NCBI RefSeq assembly: GCF_014137945.1
Contig: NZ_JACGWX010000001.1
Coordinates: 248,001 to 312,000, forward strand
From: Microcella alkalica
GTDB taxonomy: Bacteria; Actinomycetota; Actinomycetes; Actinomycetales; Microbacteriaceae
DNA: 64,000 nucleotides
Direction of reading: 5' to 3'
Positions 10,165-18,456 of the stretch are shown here, one piece after another (within the stretch, counting starts at the first letter, position 1; the number at the start of each line of letters is the position of its first letter). The notes below the pieces were generated by a model. The model did not search any database, was not told where the DNA came from, and saw only the letters and a program-made list of their open reading frames with translations. Both the position numbers and the translations under genes were made by a program.

Positions 10165-10571
10165 GCGCGGCGGCTGCGCCCGACGCGTCCGTCGTCGCGG
10201 CCGTGCTCGCGGCCGCCGACGCGATCGTCGACGACTTCGCCCACCACCGCACCGAGGCGTACTTCGCCGGCTTCGCCGAGGACGCGACCTTCGTCTTCCA
10301 CACTGCCGACCGCCGGCTCCAGAGCCGGGCGGAGTACGAGGCGCTGTGGGCGCAGTGGGAGCGCGAGGACGGCTTCCGCGTGCACGCCTGCCGATCGAGC
10401 GACCGCTGCGTGCAGCTGCTCGGCGACATCGCGATCTTCACGCACTCCGTCGATTCGCGCATCGAGCTCGGTGGCTCGGTCGACGACGTGACCGAGCGCG
10501 AGACGATCGTCTTCGCGCTGCGCGACGGCCGGTGGGTCGCCGTGCACGAGCATCTCTCGCCGCGCGCCTAG
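10161..10571 (+). CDS. NTF2-like (SnoaL/DUF-type) small protein
   Basis: 136 residues from a GTG that overlaps the ureohydrolase stop by 4 nt. The sequence has the cone-fold pattern of the nuclear transport factor 2 superfamily: an N-terminal helix pair, then [24 protein letters not shown], and a C-terminal strand set ending in [11 protein letters not shown]. Such proteins are small enzymes or ligand-binding subunits. Its translational coupling to the ureohydrolase suggests it works on the same compound. No catalytic residues can be assigned. Confidence 0.7.
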   Translation: MSAAAAPDASVVAAVLAAADAIVDDFAHHRTEAYFAGFAEDATFVFHTADRRLQSRAEYEALWAQWEREDGFRVHACRSSDRCVQLLGDIAIFTHSVDSRIELGGSVDDVTERETIVFALRDGRWVAVHEHLSPRA

Positions 10572-10588
10572 CGCTCCACGGCGCACGA

Positions 10589-11503
10589 TCACTCCTGCGG
10601 AATGCGGACCATGCCCTCTTGCGCGACGCTCGCGACGAGCACGCCCTCGCGCGTGAAGATGCGGCCCATCGACAGCCCGCGGCCGCCGATCGCGTTCGGC
10701 GACTCCTGCACGTAGCAGAGCCACTCGTCGACGCGCGCGGGGCGGTGCCACCACATCGCGTGGTCGAGGCTCGCCATCTTCAGACCCGGCGTCGCCCACG
10801 ACTGGCCGTGGCGGCGGAGGATCGGTTCGAGGATGGAGTAGTCGCTCGCGTAGGCGAGCGCGGCGCGATGCAGGTTCTCGTCCTCGGGCAACGGGCTCAG
10901 GGCGCGCAGCCACACCGCCTGGTGCGCCACTCGTTCGCTGCCACCACCGAAGTAGAGGTGGCCGGGCGCGTGCCGCAGGTCGAAGGGTCGCGCCGTCGCC
11001 CAGAAGCGCGCGACGGGGTGGTCGAACTGCTCGAGCACCTCCCGCGTGCTCGGGAGATCCTCCGGCTGCGGGATCCCCTCGGGCATCGCCGCCTGGTGCT
11101 CGAGCCCGGGGTCGTCGTCCTGGAAGGAGGCGATCATCGACAGGATCGGCACGCCCTTCTGGAACGCCTGGGTGCGCCGCGTCGAGAACGAGCGGCCGTC
11201 GTGGATGCGGTCGACGGAGAACGTGATCGGCTCGTTCACGTCGCCCGGGCGCAGGAAGTAGCCGTGCATCGAGTGGATGAGCCGGTCGCCCTCCACGGTT
11301 CGCGTCGCTGCGAGCACCGACTGCGCCATCACCTGCCCGCCGAAGACGCGGCCCTGCGGCATCCACTGGCTGGGGGCGGTGAAGATGTCCTCCGTGGTGC
11401 GCGCGCCGGTGTCGGCGAGGTCGAGCGCCTTCAGCATCGCGGCGACGGGGTCGGGGGCGGCGTCGGCGTAGGGGGAGGTGTCGGGGGGCGGGGCGTCGGT
11501 CAC
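10589..11503 (-). CDS. tesB: Acyl-CoA thioesterase II (TesB family)
   Basis: 304 residues, GTG start. It is a double-hotdog acyl-CoA thioesterase: the first half has GRVFGGQVMAQSVLAA and HSMHGYFLRPGD, and the second has CYVQESPNAIGGRGLSMGRIFTREG. It hydrolyses medium to long acyl-CoAs in the cytoplasm. The GTG lies 6 nt after a TAGACT box, so the mRNA is probably leaderless. The gene is divergent from the hypothetical gene at 11523 with only 19 bp between them. Confidence 0.9.
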   Translation of the reverse strand: MTDAPPPDTSPYADAAPDPVAAMLKALDLADTGARTTEDIFTAPSQWMPQGRVFGGQVMAQSVLAATRTVEGDRLIHSMHGYFLRPGDVNEPITFSVDRIHDGRSFSTRRTQAFQKGVPILSMIASFQDDDPGLEHQAAMPEGIPQPEDLPSTREVLEQFDHPVARFWATARPFDLRHAPGHLYFGGGSERVAHQAVWLRALSPLPEDENLHRAALAYASDYSILEPILRRHGQSWATPGLKMASLDHAMWWHRPARVDEWLCYVQESPNAIGGRGLSMGRIFTREGVLVASVAQEGMVRIPQE

Positions 11504-11508
11504 GCCCG

Positions 11509-11515
11509 TAGTCTA
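11509..11515. promoter_or_regulatory. Shared, nearly symmetric -10 region driving both directions
   Basis: On the minus strand TAGACT (11515-11510) lies 6 nt before the tesB GTG. On the plus strand TAGTCT (11509-11514) lies 8 nt before the ATG at 11523. The two boxes share five positions. The gap between the start codons is 19 bp, too small for separate promoters. Confidence 0.5.
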
Positions 11516-11522
11516 GGGAGCG

Positions 11523-12191
11523 ATGTCGAGCATCCTCTCCCTCCCCGACGCGGCTGCGGCGCACGATCTGCAGGTGCTCCTCGGGCGCGCGGCGAGGCTT
11601 GACGAGAACGCCGCCGTGCGGCTCATCCTCGACTCGGGCGTGCTCGCCGTGTACGTCGCGGTGCTCGCCCCCCGCGGCCTGCTCGATCGCGGACCGACCG
11701 TGCTCGGGCTGCGCACGCTCGACGCCGAGGGAGAGCCGTTCGACGAGGTCGTCCCGATCCGGTCCCTTCTGGCGAAGACGGATGCGGCGGTCGCCTCTGC
11801 GACGGACGGCCCCGTCGCGCTGACCCTGCCCACGAGCGTCAACACGGTGGTCTGGGCGGCGATCTCGCCGCCCCGCGGCGGGTGGCAGCGCATGCAGCCG
11901 ATCGAGGCATCCGTCTTCGATGGCGCGGCCCGCGCGGGTATCGACGAGGTCGCGGCGGCGGTGCCGGACGCGCTCGGCTCTGATCTCGTGCATCGCGTTC
12001 GCACCGAGGTGTGGGGGAGGCCGATCGAGGGCCTCGACCACGTGCCGGCGGGCGCGGCGTTCGCGGCGTTCTCTCTCGGATTCCTCGGCGAGGACGCCGT
12101 CGAGCAGTTCGCGTCGGGCTCGTGGCTGCGGTTCTCGACGCAGCGCGGGCATGTGCTCGTCAAGCAGGCCGGCTGGACGCTCGGGCGCTGA
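11523..12191 (+). CDS. Hypothetical protein, 222 residues
   Basis: I do not recognise the family. The sequence is evenly composed, soluble, with no signal peptide or membrane segment. Recognisable stretches are RLILDSGVLAVYVAVLAPRG, LPTSVNTVVWAAISPPRGGW and GSWLRFSTQRGHVLVKQAGW. It looks like a real gene because codon use matches its neighbours and the ATG follows the shared -10 region. It is divergent from tesB. No function is proposed. Confidence 0.75.
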   Translation: MSSILSLPDAAAAHDLQVLLGRAARLDENAAVRLILDSGVLAVYVAVLAPRGLLDRGPTVLGLRTLDAEGEPFDEVVPIRSLLAKTDAAVASATDGPVALTLPTSVNTVVWAAISPPRGGWQRMQPIEASVFDGAARAGIDEVAAAVPDALGSDLVHRVRTEVWGRPIEGLDHVPAGAAFAAFSLGFLGEDAVEQFASGSWLRFSTQRGHVLVKQAGWTLGR

Positions 12192-12219
12192 GGCCCGCCC
12201 GCTCATCGGCGGGTCGCCC

Positions 12220-12248
12220 TTGTCTTCCCAGCCCGGTCTGGCTACGGT
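12220..12248 (+). promoter_or_regulatory. Promoter of the branched-chain dehydrogenase operon
   Basis: TTGTCT (12220-12225) and TACGGT (12243-12248) with a 17-bp spacer, about 108 nt upstream of the E1alpha start. The long leader contains no obvious riboswitch. Confidence 0.5.
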
Positions 12249-12362
12249 CGAGGCAACTCGGGGCAACGGTGCCCCGGTCAGTCATGCGGCCCACCGGCCG
12301 ACGGCTGTGAGGATCGACCGCCCTCGGCTCACCCGCACGAGGAGCGGCGGATCGGAGATGCG

Positions 12363-13499
12363 ATGCGAACCACTGTGCCCGAAACGCGAATCGAGGCGGA
12401 GCTTCCGAGCCCGCCCGAGGAGCTCGTGCAGCTGCTCGACCACGAGGGTCGGCGCGTGGGGGATCCGCTCTACGATCCGTACGTCTCCGACGTCTCGGGC
12501 GAGGCTCTCGTCCGCCTCTACGAGGATCTCGTCGTCGTGCGCCGCATCGACGTCGAGGCGACGGCCCTCCAGCGCCAGGGTCAGCTCGGGCTCTGGCCGC
12601 CGCTGCTCGGGCAGGAGGCCGCCCAGGTCGGCTCGGCCCGGGCCCTTCGCGCCGACGACTTCGTCTTCTCGAGCTACCGCGAGAACGCCGTCGCCTACTG
12701 CCGGGGCGTCGAGCTGCCGCAGCTCGTCGAGGTCTGGCGCGGCACCGCCCAGTCGGGCTGGAACCCGTTCGCCGTCAACATGGCGACGCCGCAGATCGTC
12801 ATCGGCGCGCAGACCCTCCACGCCGTGGGCTACGCGGTCGGCTGCCGGCACGACGGCGTCGACACCGCGACCATCACCTACTTCGGCGACGGCGCCACGA
12901 CGCAGGGCGACGTCAACGAGGCCATGGTCTTCGCCGCGTCCTTCGGCGCGCCAGTCGTGTTCTTCTGCCAGAACAACCAGTGGGCGATCTCCGAGCCGGT
13001 CGGGCTGCAGGCCAAGCGCCCGATCGCCGAGCGCGCTCCCGGCTTCGGCATCCCGAGCATCCGCGTCGACGGCAACGACGTCCTCGCCGTGCTCGCCGCG
13101 ACGCGCCGCGCCCTCGAGCGGGCCCACCGCGGGGATGGCCCCACCTTCATCGAGGCCGTGACGTACCGCATGGGACCGCACACGACCTCGGACGACCCGA
13201 GCCGCTACGTCGATCCGCTGCAGCGCGAGGAGTGGGCGGCGAAGGACCCGATCGCGCGGGTGGAGGCGCACCTGCGCGAGTCGGGCATCCTGACCGACGC
13301 GGTCGCCGCATCCGTCGCCGCGACGGCCGACGAGGTAGCCGCCGCCTTCCGAGCCGGCTGCCTCACCCTGCCGAACCCCGCGCCGCTGTCGGTGTTCGAC
13401 CACGTGTACGCCGAGCCGCATGCGGGGCTCGCGCGCCAGCGCTCGCAGCAGGAGGCCTACCTTCGCAGCGTCGGCGAGCTCGAGGGAGGCGCGGAATGA
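12363..13499 (+). CDS. bkdA: Branched-chain 2-oxoacid dehydrogenase E1 component, alpha subunit
   Basis: 378 residues. The thiamin-diphosphate motif is GDGATTQGDVNEAMVFAA (about 176-193). The N-terminal LYEDLVVVRRIDVEATALQRQGQLGLWP and the phosphorylation-loop region YRMGPHTTSDDPSRY fit E1alpha of BCKDH/PDH type. With E1beta it decarboxylates 2-oxoisocaproate, 2-oxoisovalerate or 2-oxo-3-methylvalerate. The specificity call rests on the adjacent leucine-type operon; a pyruvate dehydrogenase role cannot be excluded. The stop overlaps the E1beta start (ATGA). Confidence 0.85.
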   Translation: MRTTVPETRIEAELPSPPEELVQLLDHEGRRVGDPLYDPYVSDVSGEALVRLYEDLVVVRRIDVEATALQRQGQLGLWPPLLGQEAAQVGSARALRADDFVFSSYRENAVAYCRGVELPQLVEVWRGTAQSGWNPFAVNMATPQIVIGAQTLHAVGYAVGCRHDGVDTATITYFGDGATTQGDVNEAMVFAASFGAPVVFFCQNNQWAISEPVGLQAKRPIAERAPGFGIPSIRVDGNDVLAVLAATRRALERAHRGDGPTFIEAVTYRMGPHTTSDDPSRYVDPLQREEWAAKDPIARVEAHLRESGILTDAVAASVAATADEVAAAFRAGCLTLPNPAPLSVFDHVYAEPHAGLARQRSQQEAYLRSVGELEGGAE

Positions 13500-14497
13500 C
13501 CGAGCTCACTCTCGCGAAGGCCGTCAACTCGGGCCTGCGCCGCGCGCTCTCGGACGACGACCGCGTCGTGCTGCTGGGTGAGGACATCGGCCAGCTGGGC
13601 GGCGTCTTCCGCGTGACCGACGGCCTCCAGCGCGACTTCGGCACAGATCGCGTGATGGATATGCCGCTCGCGGAATCCGGCATCATCGGCATGGCCATCG
13701 GTCTCGCCTACCGCGGCTTCCGGCCCGTGTGCGAGATCCAGTTCGACGGCTTCATCTACCCGGCGTTCGACCAGATCGTCGCGCAGGTGGCGAAGCTGCA
13801 CTACCGGACGCGCGGCGCCGTGCGCATGCCGATCACGATCCGCGTGCCGTTCGGCGGCGGCATCGGCGCGGTCGAGCACCACTCCGAGTCGCCGGAGGCG
13901 TACTTCGCGCACACCGCGGGGCTGCGCGTCGTGACGTGCTCGACGCCGCAGGACGCGCACACGATGATCCGCCAGGCGATCGCGTGCGACGACCCCGTGC
14001 TGTTCTTCGAGCCCAAGCGCCGCTACTGGACGAAGGGCGAGGTCGAAGAGGACGCCGAGTTCCCGTTCGACCGGGCGCGCGTCGTGCTCGAGGGCGCCGA
14101 CGTCACGATCGTCGCCTACGGGCCGCTCGTCGCGACCGCGATCGACGCCGCGATCGCCGCGAGCGACGACGGCATCTCGATCGAGGTCATCGACCTCCGC
14201 TCGCTCTCCCCGCTCGATCTCGACACGGTCGAGGCGAGCGTGCGGAAGACCGGGCGGCTCGTCATCACCCACGAGGCCGCGCAGTTCGGCGGGCTCGGCG
14301 CGGAGATCGCCGCGAGCATCACCGACCGCTGCTTCCTGCACCTCGAGGCGGCGCCCGCGCGCGTCACGGGCTTCGACACTCCCTACCCCAGCGCCAGGGC
14401 GGAAGAGCACTTCCTGCCCGATCTCGACCGCATCCTCGACGGCGTCGACCGCGTGCTCGGCCGCCAGAACGCCCTCACCGGCTGGAGCGCCTCATGA
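13496..14497 (+). CDS. bkdB: Branched-chain 2-oxoacid dehydrogenase E1 component, beta subunit
   Basis: 333 residues, translationally coupled to E1alpha by a 4-nt overlap. Typical beta-subunit sequence: LLGEDIGQLGGVFRVTDGL, DMPLAESGIIGMAIGLAYRG, EIQFDGFIYPAFDQI and EHHSESPEAYFAHTAGL. The C-terminal transketolase domain has VIDLRSLSPLDLDTV and HEAAQFGGLGAEIAA. It forms the alpha2beta2 E1 that passes the acyl group to the lipoyl arm of E2. Confidence 0.88.
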   Translation: MTELTLAKAVNSGLRRALSDDDRVVLLGEDIGQLGGVFRVTDGLQRDFGTDRVMDMPLAESGIIGMAIGLAYRGFRPVCEIQFDGFIYPAFDQIVAQVAKLHYRTRGAVRMPITIRVPFGGGIGAVEHHSESPEAYFAHTAGLRVVTCSTPQDAHTMIRQAIACDDPVLFFEPKRRYWTKGEVEEDAEFPFDRARVVLEGADVTIVAYGPLVATAIDAAIAASDDGISIEVIDLRSLSPLDLDTVEASVRKTGRLVITHEAAQFGGLGAEIAASITDRCFLHLEAAPARVTGFDTPYPSARAEEHFLPDLDRILDGVDRVLGRQNALTGWSAS

Positions 14498-15927
14498 CCG
14501 TCCACGACTTCCGCCTCCCCGACCTCGGCGAGGGCCTCACCGAGAGCGAGATCGTCGAGTGGCACGTCGCGGTCGGCGACCGCGTGACGCTCAACCAGAC
14601 GCTCGCCGACGTCGAGACGGCGAAGGCGATCGTGCAGCTGCCGTCGCCGTTCGCGGGCATCGTCGCGGCCATCCACGCCGAGCCGGGAACGACCGTCCAG
14701 GTGGGCGCTCCGATCGTCTCGATCGAGGTCGCGGCGGATGTTGCGCTCGCGTCGAGCGCCGGCGACGCGTCGCCCGCCGCCGAGGTGCCCCCGGCGTGGG
14801 CGGGATCCGCGCCCCCCGTCTCGACCCTCGCGGCCCCCGAGTCGGAGGCGCCCTCCGCTGCCGAGGTCGCCGAGCCCGCCGCCGAGCGGCAGTCGGTACT
14901 CGTCGGCTACGGCCCCGCCGTCGAGACCGGCCGGCGCCCCAGGCGCAAGGCTCGCAGCCTGCCCGAGCGATCGGCTGACCGGTCGACCGTCGGCGGCCCG
15001 GCCGGCAGCGGCGGGGGAGCGGGCCGCGGCCCGAACGCGCCCCGGGGCGCCGCGCTCGCCACCCCGCCCGTGCGGAAGCTCGCGCACGACCTCGGCGTCG
15101 ACCTCTCCGAGGTCGATGGAACGGGCGACAGCGGCCAGGTCACGCGCGCCGATGTGACCCGCTTCGCCGGGAGCGGTCGAGCCGCGGCATCCGCCCCGTC
15201 GACGACCGGGGCGCCCGGCGCTCGCGCTGACGGCCGCCCCGCCGAGGTGCGCCACCCGATCAAGGGCGTGCGCAAGGCGACGGCCGAGGCGATGGTGCGC
15301 AGCGCGTTCACGGCGCCGCACGTGACCGAGTTCCTCACGGTCGACGTCACGGCGTCGAGCGAGCTCCTCGCGCGGCTCAAGGCGCGCGGGAAGAGCGCGT
15401 CGATGCTCGCGCTCGTGAGCAAGGCGTTGTGCATCGCCGTCGAGCGGAATCCGAGCCTCAACGCGCGCTGGGACGAGTCGAGCAACGAGATCGTCGAGCT
15501 GCGCGACGTCGGCCTCGGGATCGCCGTCGCGACGCCGCGCGGGCTGCTCGTGCCGAGCATCCCCGACGCGGGGTCGATGACGGTGCCGCAGCTGGCCGAC
15601 GCGATCCGCGAGCTCGCGGCGACCGCGCGCGACGGCCGCACTCCGCCGTCGTCGCTCAGCGGCGGCACGATCACGATCACCAACATCGGCGTCTTCGGCG
15701 TTGACGCGGGAACGCCGATCATCGTGCCCGGCGAGGCGGCGATCCTCGCGATGGGCGCCGTGCGGCGCACGCCCTGGGAGTTCGAGGGGGGCATCGCGCT
15801 GCGCGACGTCATGACGCTGAGCGTGTCGTTCGACCACCGCATGGTCGACGGCGAGCAGGGGTCGCGGTTCCTTACCGACATCGGCGGGATCCTGAACGAC
15901 CCGGCGAGCGTGCTCGCGCTCGTCTGA
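14494..15927 (+). CDS. bkdC: Dihydrolipoamide acyltransferase (E2) of the branched-chain dehydrogenase
   Basis: 477 residues, ATGA overlap with E1beta. One N-terminal lipoyl domain (1-80) carries the lipoylated Lys44 in DVETAKA. A long Ala/Pro/Gly-rich linker (about 85-185) follows, then a peripheral subunit-binding domain (PPVRKLAHDLGVDLSEVDGTG), a second linker, and the catalytic domain (about 250-477) with FDHRMVDGEQG near the C-terminus. No E3 (dihydrolipoamide dehydrogenase) gene is in the window, so E3 must come from elsewhere. The gene is convergent with the TetR gene. Confidence 0.9.
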   Translation: MTVHDFRLPDLGEGLTESEIVEWHVAVGDRVTLNQTLADVETAKAIVQLPSPFAGIVAAIHAEPGTTVQVGAPIVSIEVAADVALASSAGDASPAAEVPPAWAGSAPPVSTLAAPESEAPSAAEVAEPAAERQSVLVGYGPAVETGRRPRRKARSLPERSADRSTVGGPAGSGGGAGRGPNAPRGAALATPPVRKLAHDLGVDLSEVDGTGDSGQVTRADVTRFAGSGRAAASAPSTTGAPGARADGRPAEVRHPIKGVRKATAEAMVRSAFTAPHVTEFLTVDVTASSELLARLKARGKSASMLALVSKALCIAVERNPSLNARWDESSNEIVELRDVGLGIAVATPRGLLVPSIPDAGSMTVPQLADAIRELAATARDGRTPPSSLSGGTITITNIGVFGVDAGTPIIVPGEAAILAMGAVRRTPWEFEGGIALRDVMTLSVSFDHRMVDGEQGSRFLTDIGGILNDPASVLALV

Positions 15928-15996
15928 GCCTCGCGCGGGGCGTGGCGCCGCCCCGCGCCGCCCGCTCGCCTCGCGGCAGCGATCTCGCCCGGGTGA

Positions 15997-16050
15997 GCCC
16001 GAAAGTTGCAACTGAGCCCGAACTTTCGCACTCATGTGCGACTTTCGGGC
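15997..16050. repeat. Nested inverted repeat between convergent genes
   Basis: Outer arms GCCCGAAAGTTGCA (15997-16010) and its near-complement (16037-16050, 13 of 14 match). A third related copy, GCCCGAACTTTCGCAC (16016-16031), lies in the loop, and an inner hairpin TCGCAC-TCAT-GTGCGA (16026-16041) can form instead. It lies between the convergent E2 and TetR genes. It may be a bidirectional terminator or a dispersed intergenic repeat. I see no second copy in this window. Confidence 0.65.
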
Positions 16051-16100
16051 ACAAGAGGAGCGGATGTGGAGGGGCCGACTCGCCGCTGGTCGCGGCGCGG

Positions 16101-16715
16101 CTACGCAGCCAGCGCCGCGAGCGCCATGCTCTCGAGGATGCTCCGCGCCGCCCGCGCCCCGCCGCGCGAGCTGTGCGGTGTCGAGTTGATGAGCCCGAAG
16201 CACGCGTGCGCACGGGTGCGCAGTGCGACCCGCGCGTCCGCCGGACGCAGCCGCGCCAGCACGTCGACCCACAGCTCGACGTACTCCCGCTGCAGCGTGC
16301 GCACGGTGTGCCGATCGTCGCCGGCGAGCGAGTCGAGGTCGTGATCCTGCACGCGGATGATGTCGGCGTTCGCGAGGGCGAAGTCGACGTGGAAGGCGAC
16401 GAGGCCGGCGAGCGCGGCGGCATCCGACGTCGCGCCGGCCACGACGGCCCGCCCGCCCTCGAGCAGCCCCTCGCTCGCGCCGACGAGGATCGCCGCGAGC
16501 ACCGCCTGCTTGCTCGCGAAGTGCTTGTAGACGGCGGGCCCGCTGACCCCCGCCGCGGCGCCGAGCTCGTCGAGCGAGACGCGCGGGAATCCGCGCTCGG
16601 CGAAGAGCTGCGCGGCCGCCCGCAGCAGGGCCGCCCGCCGCTCGGCCTTGGCCCTGTCGCGCGCCGTCGCGAGGCCGGGGGAGGCCCCGGCACGCGCATC
16701 CGTCGTCGCCGTCAT
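16101..16715 (-). CDS. TetR-family transcriptional regulator
   Basis: 204 residues. The N-terminal HTH is AALLRAAAQLFAERGFPRVS, then LDELGAAAGVSGPAVYKHFASKQAVLAAI (about 28-75). The C-terminal ligand domain includes DDRHTVRTLQREYVELWVDVL and CFGLINSTPHS. It is divergent from the acyl-CoA carboxylase operon with a strong palindrome between them, so it probably represses that operon and itself, with an acyl-CoA or oxoacid effector. The ATG follows TACACT by 6 nt, which indicates a leaderless mRNA. Confidence 0.9.
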   Translation of the reverse strand: MTATTDARAGASPGLATARDRAKAERRAALLRAAAQLFAERGFPRVSLDELGAAAGVSGPAVYKHFASKQAVLAAILVGASEGLLEGGRAVVAGATSDAAALAGLVAFHVDFALANADIIRVQDHDLDSLAGDDRHTVRTLQREYVELWVDVLARLRPADARVALRTRAHACFGLINSTPHSSRGGARAARSILESMALAALAA

Positions 16716-16721
16716 GCGGCC

Positions 16722-16727
16722 AGTGTA
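16722..16727 (-). promoter_or_regulatory. -10 box TACACT for the leaderless TetR gene
   Basis: TACACT on the minus strand, spacer GGCCGC, then ATG at 16715. The operator palindrome lies 38 bp upstream of the box, near the expected -35 region, which would allow autorepression. Confidence 0.55.
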
Positions 16728-16764
16728 GACATCCCGGTGAACGATGACTAACCTGAACTGGTGA

Positions 16765-16787
16765 GCGACCGTTAACCGAACGGTCGC
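16765..16787. promoter_or_regulatory. Probable TetR operator
   Basis: Perfect 9-bp arms GCGACCGTT and AACGGTCGC separated by 5 nt (23 bp in total). It lies between the divergent TetR gene and the carboxylase operon and is the best palindrome in that gap. Size and symmetry are typical for a TetR dimer. Confidence 0.75.
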
Positions 16788-16840
16788 CCGGCACCCAGAT
16801 CGCAGCAGGGCCAGAAGCCCTCGACGAGAAGGAGCGGTCG

Positions 16841-18451
16841 ATGGCGACCCTCGGCACGAGCATCCCCGCCGCATCGGCGGCGGGCGGCGCGTCGAGTGCG
16901 AACGCCGCCGCCATGCACGCCCTCGTCGACGACCTCAGGGCACGCCTCGCCGCCGCGGCCCTCGGCGGCCCCGAGCGCAGCCGCGAGCGGCACGTCGCGC
17001 GTGGCAAGCTCCTCCCGCGCGACCGCATCGACGCGCTGCTCGACGACGGCAGCCCCTTCCTCGAGCTCGCCCCGCTCGCCGCGCACGGACTCTACGACGA
17101 CGAGGCGCCCGGTGCGGGCGTCATCGCGGGCGTCGGGCTCGTGCACGGCCGCCACGTGCTCGTCATCAGCAACGACGCGACCGTCAAGGGCGGCACCTAC
17201 TTCCCCATGACGGTCAAGAAGCACCTGCGGGCGCAGGAGGTCGCGCTCGAGAACCGGCTGCCGTGCGTGTACCTCGTCGACTCGGGCGGCGCGTTCCTGC
17301 CGCTGCAGGCCGAGGTCTTCCCCGACCGCGACCACTTCGGGCGCATCTTCTTCAACCAGGCGCGGATGTCCGCGGCCGGCATCCCGCAGATCGCCTCCGT
17401 CATGGGGTCGTGCACCGCGGGCGGCGCGTACGTGCCCGCGATGAGCGACGAGACCGTCATCGTGCGCAACCAGGGCACGATCTTCCTCGGCGGGCCGCCG
17501 CTCGTGAAGGCCGCGATCGGCGAGGTCGTGAGCGCCGAGGAGCTCGGCGGCGGCGACACGCACGCGCGCATCTCGGGCGTCGTCGACCACCTCGCCGATG
17601 ACGACCGGCACGCCCTCGACATCGTCCGCGACATCATCGCGACCGTGCCGCCGCCCGCCGCGCCCGCGTGGGAGGTCGGCGAGAGCATCCCGCCCGCGGT
17701 CGACGAGAGCACTCTCTACGACGTCATCCCGCCCGACGTGCAGTCGCCGTACGACGTGCGCGAGGTCATCGCGCGGCTCGTCGACGGCGGAGGCACCTGG
17801 CACGAGTTCAAGCGCGAGTACGGCGAGACCCTCGTGACGGGCTTCGCGCGCATCCACGGCCACCCCGTCGGCATCGTCGCCAACAACGGCGTGCTGTTCA
17901 GCGAGTCGGCGGCGAAGGGCGCGCACTTCATCGAGCTGTGCGACCAGCGCGGCGTGCCGCTGCTGTTCCTGCAGAACATCTCGGGCTTCATGGTCGGGCG
18001 CGACGCGGAGGCGGGCGGCATCGCCAAGCACGGCGCGAAGATGGTGACGGCGGTCGCGACGACGCGCGTGCCGAAGCTCACGGTCGTCATCGGCGGCTCA
18101 TTCGGCGCCGGCAACTACTCGATGTGCGGCCGGGCCTACTCGCCGCGCTTCCTCTGGATGTGGCCGAACGCGCGCATCTCGGTCATGGGCGGGCAGCAGG
18201 CCGCCGCCGTACTCGGCACCGTAAGGCGCGACCAGCTCGGCGACGCGTGGAGCGCCGACGAGCAGGAGGAGTTCGAGCGCCCCATCCGCGAGCTCTACGA
18301 GAGCCAAGGCAGCCCCTACTTCTCGACCGGTCGCCTGTGGGACGACGGCATCATCGACCCCGCCGACACCCGCACCGTGCTCGGTCTCGCCCTCGACGTC
18401 TGCAGCCGCGCCCCGCTGCCCGACCCGGCCTTCGGCCTCTTCCGGATGTGA
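16841..18451 (+). CDS. accD1: Acyl-CoA carboxylase, carboxyltransferase (beta) subunit, methylcrotonyl-CoA type
   Basis: 536 residues. Both crotonase-fold halves are present. [20 protein letters not shown] and the C-terminal [23 protein letters not shown], then [12 protein letters not shown], match MccB-type carboxyltransferases more than the propionyl-CoA type. It transfers CO2 from carboxybiotin to 3-methylcrotonyl-CoA in leucine breakdown. The gene order (beta, alpha, acyl-CoA dehydrogenase, MaoC, lyase) matches accD1-accA1-fadE19-Rv2499c-Rv2498c of Mycobacterium tuberculosis. The ATG has GAAGGAGCGG upstream. Confidence 0.88.
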   Translation: MATLGTSIPAASAAGGASSANAAAMHALVDDLRARLAAAALGGPERSRERHVARGKLLPRDRIDALLDDGSPFLELAPLAAHGLYDDEAPGAGVIAGVGLVHGRHVLVISNDATVKGGTYFPMTVKKHLRAQEVALENRLPCVYLVDSGGAFLPLQAEVFPDRDHFGRIFFNQARMSAAGIPQIASVMGSCTAGGAYVPAMSDETVIVRNQGTIFLGGPPLVKAAIGEVVSAEELGGGDTHARISGVVDHLADDDRHALDIVRDIIATVPPPAAPAWEVGESIPPAVDESTLYDVIPPDVQSPYDVREVIARLVDGGGTWHEFKREYGETLVTGFARIHGHPVGIVANNGVLFSESAAKGAHFIELCDQRGVPLLFLQNISGFMVGRDAEAGGIAKHGAKMVTAVATTRVPKLTVVIGGSFGAGNYSMCGRAYSPRFLWMWPNARISVMGGQQAAAVLGTVRRDQLGDAWSADEQEEFERPIRELYESQGSPYFSTGRLWDDGIIDPADTRTVLGLALDVCSRAPLPDPAFGLFRM

Positions 18452-18456
18452 CGGCG

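Noticed and set aside
17668-18456. N-terminal extension of the biotin carboxylase into the carboxyltransferase gene
   Set aside because: Arg-rich out-of-frame sequence. The biotin carboxylase domain begins right after 18457.
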